From NCBI GenBank assembly GCA_028284775.1, contig JANQRB010000044.1, positions 1-64,000 of the forward strand: a stretch of 64,000 bases of DNA, written 5' to 3'. Made by a program: the position numbers and the translations under genes. Position 1 is the first letter of the stretch. Each line of letters begins with the position of its first letter. The notes beneath the pieces are model-generated. The model was not told the DNA's origin and ran no database searches. It was given only the letters and a program-made list of their open reading frames with translations. Shown here one piece after another: positions 36,178 through 45,043 of this stretch. This DNA is from Candidatus Kapaibacterium sp. GTDB taxonomy: Bacteria > Bacteroidota > Ignavibacteria > Kapaibacteriales > UBA7675.

Positions 36178-36927
36178 TCAAAAGCGCGATCGATCGCTGC
36201 GCCGTTTCTGTTTCCTGGCTCGCCGCTTCCCGCGCGGCCGGCTGAGCGGCCAGACCAGGATCAAACCCGCCGCAAATCCACCGATGTGCGCCATGTAGGC
36301 CACGCCGCTGTGACCGCCGAGCCCCACCGAAACCTGTGCAACAAGCTGGAGCGCGATCCAGCCGCCCAACACGATGAAAGCCGGCAGCGAAATGATATAT
36401 CGCAGAAGCCAGACACGAACGGCATTGCGCGGATACTTCACGAGATACGCAGCAAGAACACCCGCGATAGCGCCCGATGCGCCAAGACTGGGAATAAGGC
36501 TGTCCGGTCCGACCATGATATGCGCGGCGCCGGCGGCAAGGCCACAGAGCAGATAGAAGATCAGAAACCGGGCGCGGCCGAGCAAATCCTCGATCTGATC
36601 GCCGAAGATCAGCAGATAGAGCATGTTGCCGAGGATGTGCATCCAGGAGCCGTGCATAAACATGGCGCTGAGCAGGGTCAGGTAGATCGGCGCCGGGCCA
36701 GGCATCTGGGGAATCATCACCTGTTGACCGTCGATGGTCATAGCTTGCGGCTGTACCAGGTCAAGCCCCTTGGTGATTTCGAAAGGCACCACGCTGTAGC
36801 CGTAGGTAAATGTATCGCCCAGCGTCAGTTGCAGGTACCAGACGCCGCCGTTGATCAGCACGATGAGCCAGGTCAGGTATGGCCGCAGGCGCCGCTGCGA
36901 ATTGTCGTCGCCGATCGGGATGAACAT
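36178..36927 (-). CDS. Rhomboid-family intramembrane serine protease
   Basis: 249 aa with six or seven hydrophobic segments. Rhomboids cleave transmembrane helices inside the bilayer with a Ser-His dyad. Visible here: the GASG motif (Ser 151 in PSLGASGAIAG), the catalytic His 214 in YMAHIGGFAAG, and the conserved H-x-x-x-x-H-x-x-x-N block (MHGSWMHILGNM, about 91-102). The loop-1 region has the long insert usual for bacterial members (residues 45-80, TYGYSVVPFEI...). The C-terminal 20 residues are strongly basic. Substrates unknown. It stands alone between the repeat element and the TPR-LuxR gene. Confidence 0.93.
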   Translation of the reverse strand: MFIPIGDDNSQRRLRPYLTWLIVLINGGVWYLQLTLGDTFTYGYSVVPFEITKGLDLVQPQAMTIDGQQVMIPQMPGPAPIYLTLLSAMFMHGSWMHILGNMLYLLIFGDQIEDLLGRARFLIFYLLCGLAAGAAHIMVGPDSLIPSLGASGAIAGVLAAYLVKYPRNAVRVWLLRYIISLPAFIVLGGWIALQLVAQVSVGLGGHSGVAYMAHIGGFAAGLILVWPLSRPRGKRRARKQKRRSDRSRF

Positions 36928-37129
36928 GTCCGATTTTGGGATAGTTCGCGGAAAAAGAGTACAGGGTCACATAAAGAAGCCGGAGACACTGTAATGCAAG
37001 TAGAGCGCACAAATCGGAAAATTACAACAATCATGCGAAATCGCGAGACGGCCGGCTGTGGTGGAAGAATCACATTCCGGGGCTGGAGCTGTGGCGACCA
37101 GATCAGGCAGCGACTGCGCCGACGTCGAT

Positions 37130-38752
37130 TTACAATCCAAGTAGAAAACTGCTCAGATTTTGATCAGGGCTAAGACCCAGTTTTTTACGGATATGTTTGC
37201 GGTGCAATTTGGCTGTTTCCAGCGCGATAAATAGCGCTTCGGCAATCTGTTTGGTAGACAGATCCAGGCGGATCATAACACAGATTTTAATTTCAGCGGG
37301 CGTGAGTTTGGGAGCGCGCGTCTTCAACTTTTGAACAAAATCCTGAAACACCCCTTCAAATTGTTCCTCAAATATCTGCTTTGCGGCATAGTTGTTAACA
37401 GTATTATCAATATTGTCGAGTATCGCACCGGCAAGCTGTTTTGTTTTGCCGCGGGCGCTTTCAGCGAAGGGCCGCGCCAGATTGCGAAGAGTCATTAGCG
37501 CGGCGTTGCGCTGGGTTATACTGATTGCCATAGCGCTCAGCTCTTTGGTTTTGCCCGCCACTTCCCGCGCCGCTTTCTCACTTTCCAGGGCAAGTATCTG
37601 TCGATCCCGCTCGGCCTGCGCAAGTTTGTGGCGCAGTTCGAGATTGGCGATCGACTCTTGTTTTTTGGTGCTCAGAATTTCCTCTCGAAGGGCAGTATAC
37701 TGCTTGAAATGCTCCAGCGCATTGTTTAAATCAGCGCTGTTTTCATACACCTCGGCAAGCTGCTTGTGCGCGTCTGCGATAGTACTCCGCATATTCCTTT
37801 TTTGCGCAAGCCGCAACGATTGCCGCGTGTAGCGGACAGCCTGCTCGAAATCTTCCCTTTGATGATACTGCATTCCCAAATCCAGAGACGTCATCATGCA
37901 CAGAATTTCATCCTGCTGCCCTTCGGCGATTTTGAGCGCTTCGTGGCTGCGCTTCATGGCCTCGATGGAGTTGCCTAATTGTATGTGGGCATGCGCGGAA
38001 TTCGCCAGCGTTGCCGCAAAGTTAAGCTCGCTGCTCAATTCCCGCCAGCCTTCCAGGGCAGCTTCGAAGTATTCCAGAGCTTTCGGCGCTTTTTTTTGCT
38101 CGAGACAGACAAATCCCATTTTATCCAGGATAAATGCGGCGCTAAGCTTATTGCCAATGGCATTGCATGAAGTCAGGCCCTTGTTGTAGTACGCACTGGC
38201 TTTTTCCGGCATGCGAAGCTCTATATAGACATTGCCGACGCCGGTATAGGCCTGGCTGAGGCTGGCCTCCGAGCCGTAGCTTTCATAAAGCCGCAGCGAC
38301 CGGAGATAGTATTCCAGCGCCTCTTCGTACTCGCTGGCTGACTCATGCAGAAATCCCAGGCTCGCGATAGTCTGCGCCAACCTCGTTCCTTCCGGTTCAA
38401 GACACTCTTGAATTGCCAGGGCCTGATACAATGGCGCATAACCCTTGGCGAAGTCGCCCTTGGCTGCATAGTAGGTACCCAGCATGCTCAAAAAGTAGGC
38501 CCGCTCTTCTTCGCTTTCCAGGTCGTCGAAGTGTTGCTGCGCTTTGTTCATGCAATCGGTCATTTCATCATGCCGACCCAGAAAGTCATAGGCTTCGGCG
38601 CATGAAAAGTAGGCCTGAATTTGCAACTCCGGCTTGCCGGTTTTGATAGTCTCCTGTAACAACTGCTGCGCCAGTTCGAGCGCCTGAGAGGGATTCGTAA
38701 AATAGCTTCTGACTATCTCGCTGCGCCGCTGATCTACATCTAGTTTCGTCAT
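37130..38752 (-). CDS. TPR-repeat protein with C-terminal LuxR-type HTH
   Basis: 540 aa. From about residue 15 to 370 run eight or nine TPR units (e.g. LGFLHESASEYEEALEYYLR, YTGVGNVYIELRMPEKASAY). About 355-400 is a coiled coil (LAQAERDRQILALESEKAAR). The C-terminal 60 residues are a LuxR/GerE HTH: LTPAEIKICVMIRLDLSTKQ, then ETAKLHRKHIRKKLGL. No membrane segment is predicted between them, unlike many Bacteroidota relatives with the same order, so it should be cytoplasmic. Ligand and targets are not indicated. Confidence 0.88.
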   Translation of the reverse strand: MTKLDVDQRRSEIVRSYFTNPSQALELAQQLLQETIKTGKPELQIQAYFSCAEAYDFLGRHDEMTDCMNKAQQHFDDLESEEERAYFLSMLGTYYAAKGDFAKGYAPLYQALAIQECLEPEGTRLAQTIASLGFLHESASEYEEALEYYLRSLRLYESYGSEASLSQAYTGVGNVYIELRMPEKASAYYNKGLTSCNAIGNKLSAAFILDKMGFVCLEQKKAPKALEYFEAALEGWRELSSELNFAATLANSAHAHIQLGNSIEAMKRSHEALKIAEGQQDEILCMMTSLDLGMQYHQREDFEQAVRYTRQSLRLAQKRNMRSTIADAHKQLAEVYENSADLNNALEHFKQYTALREEILSTKKQESIANLELRHKLAQAERDRQILALESEKAAREVAGKTKELSAMAISITQRNAALMTLRNLARPFAESARGKTKQLAGAILDNIDNTVNNYAAKQIFEEQFEGVFQDFVQKLKTRAPKLTPAEIKICVMIRLDLSTKQIAEALFIALETAKLHRKHIRKKLGLSPDQNLSSFLLGL

Positions 38753-39029
38753 CGTGAGAGCTTATCGCTGTTTTCGTTCTTTCTTTCATCCATTGCCCGA
38801 TCGAAATACGAAGCTGTTCTTCCATATCTGGTCGGGATGGACCTAAAGCTACAAGCCGACAAAAATATGCGACAGATGCGATTCCGCAGAGAAACGCTCC
38901 ATTCGACAAGCATAATGTACATAAGGACCGGGTTTTACGCAGATGATAGTTCCTCTTGCCGCAAAGCGATCTGCGCTAGACTGGTTGTTGCCGTTGGAAT
39001 TACAGACCGTTTCGCTATGTAAATACCAA

Positions 39030-39055
39030 GGGGGCCCTGCAATGCAAAGCCCCCC
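39030..39055 (-). terminator. Likely terminator downstream of the 651-aa T9SS gene
   Basis: GGGGGC at 39030-39035 pairs with GCCCCC at 39049-39054, about 40 bp past the stop of the minus-strand gene. The following T content is modest on both strands, so termination strength is uncertain. Confidence 0.55.
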
Positions 39056-39096
39056 TCTTTCAATGCCTGTGTCAGACCACATTCAATAAATCAATA

Positions 39097-41052
39097 TCAA
39101 TCGCTGAGAATAAAACTCGCTCTTTGTGTCGTGCCGCCATTGTGAAATTCAACAGCGTAACTTCCTCGGGCCCAGCCGCTTGTGTTAACATCCAACTGTC
39201 CACTGCCGGTCATCTGAATATCCTTAGAGAATACTTCCACGCCAAGTGTATTAACAATCCGAATTGTTGCATGGCTGCCTTCCTGAGCCGGGAATGCGAT
39301 TGTCAAAATGTCACCGCCGGCAAGAGGACTGGGAAACAATCTAAGTGAGTGGCTCTGCATCGATTCCGCTGTGGACGTTTCGCTGCTTTGTTTATTCACA
39401 CCGTCGCAGCGCTCCAGTCCCCAGTCTCTTTCAGTAAACAACTGCGTATCGTGGATATTCCAGCTCTGAATTCGCCAAACCGTTGCAAAGGAACATACCG
39501 ACGTCGGAAGGACAGCCGAAGCCTGGAACAGGAAGTCGCGTTCGCAGAAGGGATTGGGATTCGGATCGGCTGAATTGCCGTTGGGTCTGGTATCGACAAC
39601 ATATAGATCCGTATGAGTGCCGCTCGGTGAAGTAAGCTGATAATTGCCGCCAATGACGAAACCGGGGCAGCGAGTTGCGGCCGCCGTCACGACATCGATC
39701 GAAAAGCCTTCTTCGTAGTTGTTAACCTTGCCATAAGCTTTTGTAAAACCGCGCCCCGGTACCGTCGGCAGTAATGTTGTCGGATCGACGGTACAAATAA
39801 ATGCATCCGAATCGAAAACATTCGGATATGCAGGTCGATTCGTAACGCCGGTAACGGCCAGATCCCACTGGTTGACGGATCCGGGCATTACAAAGGTAAC
39901 CTCCCGTACCTGATTGGCTTCTTCGGCTGTTGTTGTACATGTTATGGGTCCGTCGCCGAATACCGATCGTTGTGAAGTGCAGGGATCGCCGCCGATCAGC
40001 TTGACCATGACGACCTCGCTGGTATTCATGGAGCGCGTATATCCCGCAATCACTACATTCGGTGTTGTCCACTGGCCGCCGACTTCGGCCGGATTCTGGA
40101 GCTCGATGACCGAGGTAAAGGCTTCGTCGCCGCAGATCAGTTCGTTGTTGCAATCGTATACGCACATTCCGAAAGTCGCGGCGCCCTGCAAGGGCTGAGC
40201 AAGGCGGTTGATCTGGCCATTAGTGCCGTCCACCCGCAATACGTAGGCTTCAGCTTGCACGCCCGGCAGCACGCGATGGCCGACAGCAACGATATCGCCG
40301 AATTGCTGCAGCTGCGGTGGGTTACTGTTCGGAATTGGCGCCGGCGTCGCTTCGGTTACGGCGATCATCGTTTCGAAATCCGTGTTAATGACACCGTTAT
40401 CGCGATAGGCCGCGTCCCACAGCAAAGCGCCATTGCTTTTGGTGCGGAAGATATAAGGATCGGCTGTCTGATTTGTTTGCGAAGCCGTATAGCCGACAAC
40501 AACAATATCATGAGAATTCGGATTCAGGATGTCCATCGAGTTTCGTGTTTCAACGATCCCGAAGCCGACGTCGTCAAAGACGCCGCCGTAGGTATTGGTC
40601 CAGAGCTCGTTGCCGTTGCAGTCGATTTTCAGGATAAAGATGTCCCTATAGCTGCCAGCCAGATCCGTAGCGCCGACAATCAGAAAGCCCGAGCCGTCCT
40701 GGCATTCGATCATGCTATGCGCAACGTCGCCGCCGCCCGCATCGGCAATATCGTAAGTGCGCTCCCACATGCTGCTGCCGTTATTGTTAAGGCGAACCAC
40801 GTAAACGTCGCTGGCGCCGCAGCCCTGCGGCGCCAGATAGTCGGTGGTGCCGACATAGATATAACCCTCGTTGGCGCATTGCTGAATCGACAGCATGCCA
40901 TGACGGCCGCTCTCCATGCAGTGACTGCCATAGGTATAATGAAATGGCGTCGGCGTAATGCTGGATCGCAATGCTTCGGGCTGCGCAATCAATAAAACAA
41001 GTACGGCACATACGAGCAGATGTATCTTTGTCATCGGTTGCTTGCTTGACAT
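39097..41052 (-). CDS. T9SS-secreted beta-propeller protein
   Basis: 651 aa. Signal peptide at about 1-28 (LLVCAVLVLLIAQPEA); AAGGAAT lies upstream of the ATG. The body repeats the pattern 'x-DVYVVRLNNNGSSMWERTYD', 'DIFILKIDCNGNELWTNTYGG', 'DPYIFRTKSNGALLWDAAY', which is the SBBP-type propeller blade found in many FCB surface proteins. The last 85 residues are a T9SS type A sorting domain: LRLFPSPLAGGDILTIAF, then VNTLGVEVFSKDI and GSYAVEFHNGG. It should cross the outer membrane via T9SS and be surface-attached or released. The ligand is unknown. Confidence 0.88.
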   Translation of the reverse strand: MSSKQPMTKIHLLVCAVLVLLIAQPEALRSSITPTPFHYTYGSHCMESGRHGMLSIQQCANEGYIYVGTTDYLAPQGCGASDVYVVRLNNNGSSMWERTYDIADAGGGDVAHSMIECQDGSGFLIVGATDLAGSYRDIFILKIDCNGNELWTNTYGGVFDDVGFGIVETRNSMDILNPNSHDIVVVGYTASQTNQTADPYIFRTKSNGALLWDAAYRDNGVINTDFETMIAVTEATPAPIPNSNPPQLQQFGDIVAVGHRVLPGVQAEAYVLRVDGTNGQINRLAQPLQGAATFGMCVYDCNNELICGDEAFTSVIELQNPAEVGGQWTTPNVVIAGYTRSMNTSEVVMVKLIGGDPCTSQRSVFGDGPITCTTTAEEANQVREVTFVMPGSVNQWDLAVTGVTNRPAYPNVFDSDAFICTVDPTTLLPTVPGRGFTKAYGKVNNYEEGFSIDVVTAAATRCPGFVIGGNYQLTSPSGTHTDLYVVDTRPNGNSADPNPNPFCERDFLFQASAVLPTSVCSFATVWRIQSWNIHDTQLFTERDWGLERCDGVNKQSSETSTAESMQSHSLRLFPSPLAGGDILTIAFPAQEGSHATIRIVNTLGVEVFSKDIQMTGSGQLDVNTSGWARGSYAVEFHNGGTTQRASFILSD

Positions 41053-41830
41053 ATCGATATTCCTTATTAGTGTTAAAGATCTTCGGACAGGATGATGCCT
41101 GTTCAGACTTACATCTTGCAGCGATGAGTCTCATTAGATAATAGTATGTACGCGGTTGTTCATGGTGCACGCATGAACGACCATTAACAGCTGGGGTAAG
41201 CTGGTACTGTAAAATTTGCGTACTGCAAATGGGGCAAAGGCAGATTAAGATCTCAATCAAGGCGTTCGGTAGTCTTAAACGCAATGAGTTACGTGATCTT
41301 TTTACTTAACAGATACGACGCCGTAATGTCTGGCCATAACATAAGCAATTGTATGAGCAAAAGTCCAGTCCGGGCAGGGGGTAAAAAGGGGATATGCCGT
41401 CGGTACAACAAGGAGGTATGCACTATCGACAGCAGCACAATACTATGAAGAGACGGCAATCCGTATCTCGGCCAAAACCCCGCGTAAGGGAAGGATGCAG
41501 ACCATGCCACCGACACGTAGATCGGAATTGATTGTTAGAATCCGCCGCTAGAGCGCGTTCGTCAATCGCCTTTTGATGGCCGAATACAGAACAGAGCAAC
41601 GGGGGCCAGGGGCTGAGGTCTTCGATCGGAAACGGGCAATCCCGGTGTACAGATCGCTTTGAGCGGGACTGTCCGCCAGTTTTCGAATATCTTCTCCTAC
41701 TATTATGTGTAACTCTGTGGAAAAAGTGCTGTTTATCGCTTTCGAGCGGGCAAAAATCGAGAAGATACGGCGCACTGCCCGGTAGCTGAAGCGCAAAGGT
41801 CTTCAAGCCGCTCAAACCGAGAGATTTCGT
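41053..41830. other. Divergent intergenic region, 778 bp
   Basis: Lies between the T9SS gene (minus) and the anti-sigma-like gene (plus) and should carry both promoters. The inverted repeat at 41154-41182 is listed separately. I looked for an ECF sigma factor gene before the anti-sigma-like gene and did not find one. A 22-codon ATG frame ends near 41773 but has no support. Confidence 0.5.
41154..41182. promoter_or_regulatory. 11-bp inverted repeat upstream of the 651-aa gene
   Basis: GGTTGTTCATG at 41154-41164 faces CATGAACGACC at 41172-41182 (10 of 11 pairs, the odd one being G-T) across a 7-base spacer. It lies about 100 bp upstream of the 651-aa gene start, where an operator or an untranslated-leader hairpin could act. 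Confidence 0.45.
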
Positions 41831-43093
41831 ATGCAAGATCAAAACTCCTATACCCCCGCAGAACTGCTCAACGCCTACCTGGACGGCGAGCTCGACAACG
41901 TCAGCGAGTCGGTCTTCTTTCGGATGCTGGCTGATAACCAGGATTTGCGGACGGAGCTGCGTGACGCCATGGCTGTTCAGACCTATGTACAGCGCGATTC
42001 CGAGAGTCTGCTGCCGCCGGCGCATCTGAAGCAGGGCGTCCTCGAGGGCGTCGGTTTTAGCGCGCAGCCGGAAGCCCGGCGACGGAAAAGGCTGTGGCCG
42101 CTGGCCTGGCTCAGTACGCGCCCCGGCACGGTGCTGACCTCGGCTCTGGCAGGAGCGCTCCTGACTTTGGGCGCAGTCTGGCTGCTGAATTCACCGGAGA
42201 GTGCGCCCCCGCAATTGACGTCCCGGAGCAACGAGGCCCCGGCCAACGACCTAAGGTCATCCGGACCGGAGTATCCAATCGTTCACTCGAGCGCCGGCGC
42301 GGACGAGGGGCAGACGACATCAGAGTCAGGTCCGATTGTATCGTCGGAGACATTTGAAGAGTCGCAAACAAGCGAAGTGCCCGCCGCTACCAGGCAGCGA
42401 ATGCCGAGTAGCGAAGGGACGGCATCACAGGAGAAGGAATCGTTCGCATCCGCATCAACGACACAGCGCAACGCTCTCACGTTGACAAGGCTGCTTGCAG
42501 CGCCCGCCGCATCTGAATCCGGTACATACGCCAGTCAGTATGGTGCGCAATTGCCGGACAAAGTGCCTGCTGTCGCGGCAGCCCTGATGACGGATAGCCC
42601 CGAAGCTCTGGGACTGTGGCTGAGTATGCGCGGCACAGCCAACCGCTCCTTCCCCGACGTGCCGACACGCACCAATTCCGACCCCTGGTTTCAGAACATT
42701 GGCCTCGGCCTGTTTTACGATCTGGATGAACAACACGCCTTCGGTCTGGAGCTGGGCCAGGAAGTTTTCGGTCAGCGCTTCCGCGGAGTGGAAAACGGCG
42801 TGCCGACCCGCTTCGAGCAGCGTCCCTTACTATTCTGGCTGGGCGGAGCCTATCAGATGACGGCGGCGCCCCTGGAATCTCTGGCGGGCATTCAACCCTT
42901 TGTGCGTCTGATTGCGGCGGGCACCGAAACCGGTCCCCTTGGCAAAGCGCTCCTCGGCCTGCAGTGGCGGCCCGATGCCCGCGTCAGCCTTAACCTGGGC
43001 TTGGAAGGCAGCCTGCTCTATTATCAGTTCCAGGGCACATGGTTCAACTCCCGCAAGTTGGGTGTATCCTACGGTATGACTCTTTCTTTCTGA
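41831..43093 (+). CDS. Anti-sigma-like N-terminus fused to a beta-barrel-like C-terminus
   Basis: 420 aa. The first 60 residues (PAELLNAYLDGELDN, FFRMLADNQDLRTELRDAM) look like the cytoplasmic part of anti-sigma factors, where a 'LDGEL' helix is typical, though the zinc H-C-C set is absent. One transmembrane helix lies at about 100-119 (TVLTSALAGALLTLGAVWLL). Residues about 120-225 are a Ser/Glu/Pro-rich linker. The remaining 180 residues (FYDLDEQHAFGLELG, PLLFWLGGAYQM, SLNLGLEGSLLYYQF, ending SYGMTLSF) look like an outer-membrane-type barrel with a terminal Phe. A single chain spanning both membranes would be unusual. The lipoprotein gene starts seven bases downstream. Confidence 0.7.
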   Translation: MQDQNSYTPAELLNAYLDGELDNVSESVFFRMLADNQDLRTELRDAMAVQTYVQRDSESLLPPAHLKQGVLEGVGFSAQPEARRRKRLWPLAWLSTRPGTVLTSALAGALLTLGAVWLLNSPESAPPQLTSRSNEAPANDLRSSGPEYPIVHSSAGADEGQTTSESGPIVSSETFEESQTSEVPAATRQRMPSSEGTASQEKESFASASTTQRNALTLTRLLAAPAASESGTYASQYGAQLPDKVPAVAAALMTDSPEALGLWLSMRGTANRSFPDVPTRTNSDPWFQNIGLGLFYDLDEQHAFGLELGQEVFGQRFRGVENGVPTRFEQRPLLFWLGGAYQMTAAPLESLAGIQPFVRLIAAGTETGPLGKALLGLQWRPDARVSLNLGLEGSLLYYQFQGTWFNSRKLGVSYGMTLSF

Positions 43094-43099
43094 GGTGGT

Positions 43100-43720
43100 A
43101 TGATGAGGAAAAAATTCGCTACCGCAGCGCTCGCGCTCTTTGTTTTGGCCATCGCGGCCTGCAACGATCCACTCGAAGTCGATACCCCGACGGATAAGTA
43201 TACCGACGAAGACGGTTGGATGGCGCTGCAGTCGACACAGCTGGAAGTCGACAACTGTTTCAATGGCACGGAGAAGTACGAGTATGCCGTTTCCCTGGAA
43301 AGCTCGGACATTCGCATCGAAGGCGAGGAGATATCGCTGCGCCTGAAGAGCATCTTTGAAATAAGCTCGACGCCGCGGGAAAGGGAGCCCTTTCTGAAAA
43401 AGGCGACGCTTGACTTCGAACGGCTGGAAGCGCGAATCGGCGACACGACGAAGCTCCTCTTTCACGAACCGGATAATGGCGCTGTCGTAATGCTGACAAT
43501 GGGCGGCGTGGACTTTCGAGACGGTGAGGAAACGATTTATCCGAATCCCGATCCGGAATTGCAACAGTTGCTCCCGGATACCCACGTGCGCGTCGCGCTT
43601 GTAGAGCACGACGAAGTGCGGCGCTCGGTGACCCTGTCACTGAAATTCCATGCCAAGGGATTCAGCCTCTGGCTAGGTCGCGGATACGGTTTCTGCGGCG
43701 CGATCGAATTCGTGTATTAA
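43100..43720 (+). CDS. Lipoprotein of unknown function
   Basis: 206 aa. Signal peptide with lipobox-like end (LFVLAIAAC), so Cys 21 should be lipidated. GAGGTGGT lies just upstream of a double ATG. The mature part is beta-rich (EISLRLKSIFEISSTP, VRRSVTLSLKFHAKGFSLWL). No domain recognised. It starts six bases after the anti-sigma/barrel gene and is surely cotranscribed; the two could work together at the envelope. Confidence 0.8.
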   Translation: MMRKKFATAALALFVLAIAACNDPLEVDTPTDKYTDEDGWMALQSTQLEVDNCFNGTEKYEYAVSLESSDIRIEGEEISLRLKSIFEISSTPREREPFLKKATLDFERLEARIGDTTKLLFHEPDNGAVVMLTMGGVDFRDGEETIYPNPDPELQQLLPDTHVRVALVEHDEVRRSVTLSLKFHAKGFSLWLGRGYGFCGAIEFVY

Positions 43721-43763
43721 AAAATTTGCTGTGGCGGTCAGGTACGCACCGCAGAAGAAAAAG

Positions 43764-43809
43764 GCCGTTAAATGGGGCGATGCTCGAAACGCGCCAACCA
43801 TTTAACGGC
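43764..43809. repeat. Perfect 12-bp inverted repeat between two genes
   Basis: GCCGTTAAATGG (43764-43775) and CCATTTAACGGC (43798-43809) match perfectly, with a 22-base loop that can pair further (GGCG with CGCC). On the minus strand the stem is followed by CTTTTTCTT; on the plus strand by a purine stretch. It may be an mRNA-end hairpin of the lipoprotein transcript or a minus-strand terminator. Confidence 0.55.
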
Positions 43810-43894
43810 GGAAGAAGGGAGCGCCGCAAGGCGCCGACCTTCACAAAACAAATCAATTTACTAAAATCACATGTTTCCCAAGGAGGGAATACGG

Positions 43895-44920
43895 ATGAGC
43901 CTTTCTAACATCAGACTTCTCAGCCTGGCAGTCGCCGCGTTCGTGCTGTTCTGCGGCACGTCGGCGACAATGCTCGCCGCGCCCGCGGCGCCGTCAGGCC
44001 TGAAGATCGAATTCGCCTATCTGGCGGACGATTTCAAATACGATCCCGACAATCCCGAAGCCGCCTATCATACGGAGCTGCACTGGAACAGCAGCGCCGG
44101 CGCCGGCAGCTACAACGTGTACTCCAAGCAGGTAACGCAATGGGGTTCCGGTGAAGGCGAGTTCCGCCTGATGGCTACGACGTCCGACGAAATGATCGTG
44201 GTCAATGATTATATCGATATCCAGGGACTTGCGGGCGAAGCCTATGCTTTCCACGTCACAGCCGTTGACGGTGAAGGCGAAAGCGGCGCCAGCAACTCGG
44301 TCAGTGCTGTCTGTGGCCGTCCCTTCGGCGGCGACATCGGCACCTACAACGGCGATGGCGGCAGCGGCATCGTCACGAACCCGCCGTCGCGCGCCATCCT
44401 TGGCCGCGAATATATCTACGACGTAGAAGTGGTTGCCAACTACTCGCTGCACGACGATCGCGGCATCTCCTATGAGCTGGTGCGCGGACCCGAAGGCATG
44501 GAGCTGGACCCCACGACGGGTGTCGTTACCTGGACTCCGCAAACGGAAGGCATCTTCTTCGTGACGGTTTCCGCTTCGATGGAAGGTAACAATGACAGCG
44601 ATCAGCAGTTCTGGCAGGTTGAAGTAGAGCCGGCCGGCGTCACCGACGTACGCGAAAGCTACGGAATGGACGCTCAGGTTTCGCTCTTCCCCAACCCGTC
44701 CACCTCGCAGGTCACCGTCCGCTTCAATGCGCTGCAGGGCGCGACGACGGTCAGCATCCGCGATGCCCAGGGCAGTGAGCTGAGCAGCTTCGTGCGCCAG
44801 ACGCAGCCAGGCGTCAACACTGTGTCGATCGATCTCAACGGCTACGCTTCGGGCGCATACTTCCTGCGCCTGGAAAGCGACGATGAAATTCGGACGATAC
44901 CCTTTAACGTCGTGCGTTAA
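43895..44920 (+). CDS. T9SS-secreted protein with FN3-like and Ig-like domains
   Basis: 341 aa from the ATG at 43895, chosen because AAGGAGGG lies eight bases upstream (a frame from 43871 would swallow that site). Signal peptide at about 1-30 (LAVAAFVLFCGTSATMLAAP). About 32-140 is fibronectin-III-like (ELHWNSSAGAGSYNVYSKQV, AYAFHVTAVDGEGESGASN). About 165-255 is an Ig/cadherin-like 'putative Ig' domain (YELVRGPEGMELDPTTGVVT, WTPQTEGIFFV). The last 80 residues are a T9SS type A domain: SLFPNPSTSQVTVRF, then DAQGSELSSF and SGAYFLRLESDDE. It heads the cluster of propeller cargoes that follow, and a hairpin terminator separates it from them. Confidence 0.9.
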   Translation: MSLSNIRLLSLAVAAFVLFCGTSATMLAAPAAPSGLKIEFAYLADDFKYDPDNPEAAYHTELHWNSSAGAGSYNVYSKQVTQWGSGEGEFRLMATTSDEMIVVNDYIDIQGLAGEAYAFHVTAVDGEGESGASNSVSAVCGRPFGGDIGTYNGDGGSGIVTNPPSRAILGREYIYDVEVVANYSLHDDRGISYELVRGPEGMELDPTTGVVTWTPQTEGIFFVTVSASMEGNNDSDQQFWQVEVEPAGVTDVRESYGMDAQVSLFPNPSTSQVTVRFNALQGATTVSIRDAQGSELSSFVRQTQPGVNTVSIDLNGYASGAYFLRLESDDEIRTIPFNVVR

Positions 44921-44964
44921 TACTCTTCCCGGTTTAAGCGCACCCCGCCCGGCAATTTGCGTAT

Positions 44965-44994
44965 CGCCTGAAGTCGTCAAACGAGCTTCAGGCG
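44965..44994 (+). terminator. Strong hairpin downstream of the FN3/Ig T9SS gene
   Basis: CGCCTGAAG (44965-44973) and CTTCAGGCG (44986-44994) form a perfect 9-bp stem whose loop can pair further (CGT with ACG). It lies 45 bp after the stop. No T-run follows, so it may be a Rho-dependent stop or a transcript-end stabiliser. Confidence 0.55.
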
Positions 44995-45043
44995 TTCGCG
45001 TATGTGACCGGGCTCTCCATCACCTTTAGTCCCAGGCTTGCGT

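Noticed and set aside
41423..42025. Upstream ECF sigma factor expected before the anti-sigma-like gene
   Set aside because: Frames on both strands were read; no sigma-2 or sigma-4 motif was found, and the 200-aa minus-strand frame is antisense.
43994..44980. 328-aa open frame on the minus strand
   Set aside because: It is the antisense shadow of the FN3/Ig T9SS gene, which has a signal peptide, ribosome site and sorting domain.
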